In this document: one piece after another, positions 61,974 to 64,000 of the stretch
Numbering within the stretch: position 1 is the first letter of the stretch
Layout of the letters: the number at the start of each line of letters is the position of its first letter
NCBI GenBank assembly: GCA_007120035.1
Contig: SKON01000013.1
Location: 1-64,000, forward strand
Source of the DNA: Myxococcales bacterium
GTDB taxonomy: Bacteria; Myxococcota_A; Bradymonadia; Bradymonadales; Bradymonadaceae
DNA: 64,000 nucleotides
Reading direction: 5' to 3'
The notes under the pieces: generated by a model
Told to the model about the DNA's origin: nothing
The model's database searches: none
What the model saw: the letters and a program-made list of their open reading frames with translations, nothing else
Program-made: the position numbers and the translations under genes

Positions 61974-64000
61974 TCAGATCTGCTGAAGTTTGGTCCGCAA
62001 GAACTCTTGGACCTCCGGATCTCGCTCCCGCTCCAGTCGCTGCTCCAGCTCCCCCCGGGCCGCCGCGCCCTGCAGCCGGGTCAAAGACTCGATCGCCTCC
62101 CGCCGCACCTCGGGCTCGGGATCTCCCAGCGCCGACGTCAGAAGTGGCCGAGCGCTGCTATGCCCGGTGTCCGCCAAGGCCCGAATCGCCGCGATCCGCA
62201 GCTCCGTGTCTTCCGCGCCCACCTGCAGGGCGATGTTGGTCACCGCCAACTGGCTCTCGAACCGACCCAACTGGGCCAGCGCGATCAACCGCACGTGCTG
62301 CTGGGAGTCGTTGACGGCGCCGCTCAAGGTGGCCAGATGCTGGCGCACGGCGGCCTCGTTGTCGCGATCCAGGAAAGTCGTGGCCGCTCGGATCGCGCTC
62401 CCCCGAATCAGGTGGTTGTCGTGGCCCACCATTCCTCGGATCCGCTCCGCCGCCCGGGCGTCCTCCCGCTGCTCCATGGCGTCAATGGAGGCAGCCACCA
62501 CCCCGGGATCGCCGTCGTCGAGGTATCCCTCCAATGTGTCGGCGTGGGCGTCAGAAAAACTCCCCAGCGCCAACGCCACCTTTCGTCGCACCTCGGCGCT
62601 GGAGTCCCCGGTCATCCCGCTGAGCACCTCCAGAGCCGGGTCGGTCCCCAGCTCTCCCAACGCCAGCGCCGACGCCCCCCGGATCGCCGCCGACCGATGG
62701 CTCGCCCCGGTTTGAATCGTCGACAGCACGTCGTTACCGCCCTGGGCGGAACCCCGCTCTCCCACGGCCTGGTAGGCGAGTTCTTGGACCGCCACCGAGC
62801 TGGCCCGGGTCTGCTCCAGGATGGTCTCCCAGGGCTGGGCCACCATCAACTGATAGGCGGCGTCTCGCAGCAGCTGAGTCTCGGGCTGACTCTCCGACGC
62901 CGAGAGCAACGCCGGCGCCGCCTCGATGTCGCCGCGCTCTCGCAGCGCCGCCGCCGCGGCCAGCCGTTGGCCCCGGGAGTCGGAGGTCAAGAAGACCTCC
63001 ACGGCCTCTCGGGCTGCGGGGATCGGCAAGGTCGCCATCGCCGCGATGGCCTGGTTGGCGTGACCCTCGGACCGATTCGACGCGATATACTGATAGCCCG
63101 CCAGCCGAACCGCTGCAGGCTTCCCGTCCCCGGCCAAATCCTGGGCCATCTGCAAGCGCACCGCCCCATCGACGTCGCCGTCGCCCAGGGCCGCCACCCG
63201 CGGCTCATGGCTCCCCAGAGCCTCCAGGGACTCCGCGGCTGCCGTCGCCACGGCGTCTCGCTCGTCGCGCAACGCCTCGCTGAGCTTCTCCACGGCCCGG
63301 GCGTCTTCCCCGAACTGCTGGAGCGCCGTCACCGCCGCCTGGGCCTCTTCATCGCTCCCGTGATCTACGAGATGCATCGGCTGCAGCACCCGGTATTGAG
63401 CGTCCCGGGAGCTCCCCAAAAACTCCGCCATGCTCTTGGCCAGGGTCTGGTTCGACTCCTCTGCCAGCGCCGCCGCCACCCCCTGGAGCACGTCGCCGTT
63501 GTTCTCCTGGCCCTCCAGCGCTCCCAGCGCTTCCTGACGCACCCGCGCCGAGGAGTGGGTCAGAAGTGGCGTCACCTTCGCGACCTGAAGCTCCCCGAGT
63601 TCCGGCAGCACCCGGAGCACGGACCGAACCGTGTGCTCCACCCCGGACTCCAGATAGGAGTACACCCCGTCTACCAGGGTAGCTCGATCGCTTCGCCACT
63701 GGGCCTGTACCTCCGAGACCGGCACCAGCGTATCGTCGGGCATCCGCACCTGGGCTGTCGTCAACGGTCCCGGCGGCACCACCTTCCACAGGGGCACCGT
63801 CAGGCTGTACGCCGCGAACGGGACGTCGGCCCGGGTCAACCCGCCCTCCACAACCCCCGGGAAATGAACCTCCGGGATCCCCATCTCCGTCAGGGTGTAC
63901 ACCGACTCAGCGATAATGATCGGCGCATAGCTGCGAGCGTTGGCCGCGATATGCACCTCGACGGTGGCCCGGTTCGGCAGCTGCCCTCGGACGTTGGCGT
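61974..64000 (-). CDS. HEAT-repeat protein, 5' end beyond the window
   Basis: At least 674 residues; the frame stays open to the right edge, so the start is outside the window. The visible N-terminal part is beta-rich (NRATVEVHIAANARSYAP), and from about residue 130 the rest is a run of HEAT-like helical pairs with Ala/Leu/Glu patterns (SARVRQEALGALEGQENNG, EVRRKVALALGSFSDAHAD, PEVRREAIESLTRL). HEAT repeats form protein-binding solenoids. It is the most upstream visible gene of the minus-strand operon that ends with the ECF sigma factor, 10 bases or fewer before the DUF192 gene. Confidence 0.85.
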   Translation of the reverse strand, partial: ANVRGQLPNRATVEVHIAANARSYAPIIIAESVYTLTEMGIPEVHFPGVVEGGLTRADVPFAAYSLTVPLWKVVPPGPLTTAQVRMPDDTLVPVSEVQAQWRSDRATLVDGVYSYLESGVEHTVRSVLRVLPELGELQVAKVTPLLTHSSARVRQEALGALEGQENNGDVLQGVAAALAEESNQTLAKSMAEFLGSSRDAQYRVLQPMHLVDHGSDEEAQAAVTALQQFGEDARAVEKLSEALRDERDAVATAAAESLEALGSHEPRVAALGDGDVDGAVRLQMAQDLAGDGKPAAVRLAGYQYIASNRSEGHANQAIAAMATLPIPAAREAVEVFLTSDSRGQRLAAAAALRERGDIEAAPALLSASESQPETQLLRDAAYQLMVAQPWETILEQTRASSVAVQELAYQAVGERGSAQGGNDVLSTIQTGASHRSAAIRGASALALGELGTDPALEVLSGMTGDSSAEVRRKVALALGSFSDAHADTLEGYLDDGDPGVVAASIDAMEQREDARAAERIRGMVGHDNHLIRGSAIRAATTFLDRDNEAAVRQHLATLSGAVNDSQQHVRLIALAQLGRFESQLAVTNIALQVGAEDTELRIAAIRALADTGHSSARPLLTSALGDPEPEVRREAIESLTRLQGAAARGELEQRLERERDPEVQEFLRTKLQQI

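Overview
The window is gene-dense, GC-rich DNA of delta-proteobacterial type, most likely Myxococcota and possibly Bradymonadales-like. Support comes from the gene content: Ser/Thr protein kinases paired with PEGA domains, lipoproteins with Asp/Ala/Pro-rich linkers, secreted proteases ending in Cys + hydrophobic helix + Arg (MYXO-CTERM-like), a mutL-miaA-hisC-cmk operon, and a LexA operator that fits the Myxococcus xanthus consensus. The species placement is inference. I saw no tRNA, rRNA, CRISPR array, insertion sequence or prophage.

Layout. 0-8.3 kb: cyclic-nucleotide-binding and PilZ signalling proteins, a subtilisin-like protease with a membrane C-terminus, then a tight operon of secreted proteins with a matrixin and a second HExxH protein. 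8.3-12.5 kb: ksgA, a universal stress protein and a TatD-like protein on the minus strand, a TPR lipoprotein, and a trans-sulfuration PLP enzyme. 12.6-18 kb: one giant TamB-like gene. 18.3-21.6 kb: a PEGA-type protein and a TPR-kinase. 21.6-22.2 kb: an intergenic region full of palindromic repeats and the rpsA promoter. 22.2-26.3 kb: rpsA, its terminator, and a tandem pair of ArsA/Get3-like ATPases behind a near-consensus promoter. 26.3-31.1 kb (minus): mutL-miaA-hisC-cmk. 31.2-32.8 kb: a CPBP membrane protease and lexA, with a LexA box inside the lexA promoter. 33.1-34.4 kb: an apparently frameshifted unknown gene. 34.5-40.6 kb: a partial complex I operon, nuoA-B-C-D-G-H-I. 40.6-45.8 kb: secreted or lipid-anchored proteins and a PEGA-tailed kinase. 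45.8-48.3 kb (minus): a metallo-beta-lactamase-fold protein, an SDR and a 2H phosphoesterase. 48.5-51.8 kb: dnaJ, a secreted unknown and an M23 peptidase. 51.7-55.0 kb (minus): surface beta-helix and GLUG-type lipoproteins, one split by a frameshift. 55.1-64.0 kb (minus): a long operon with a HEAT-repeat protein, a DUF192 lipoprotein, two gluzincin-TPR proteins, an NTF2-like lipoprotein and an ECF sigma factor.

The strongest candidates for something undescribed are the operon at 55.1-64 kb (two TPR-fused HExxH proteins translationally linked to an ECF sigma factor with no visible anti-sigma), the ArsA-like pair in which one partner has lost the signature lysine of the deviant Walker A motif, and two genes broken at G-runs, which are either slippage switches or homopolymer errors in the assembly.
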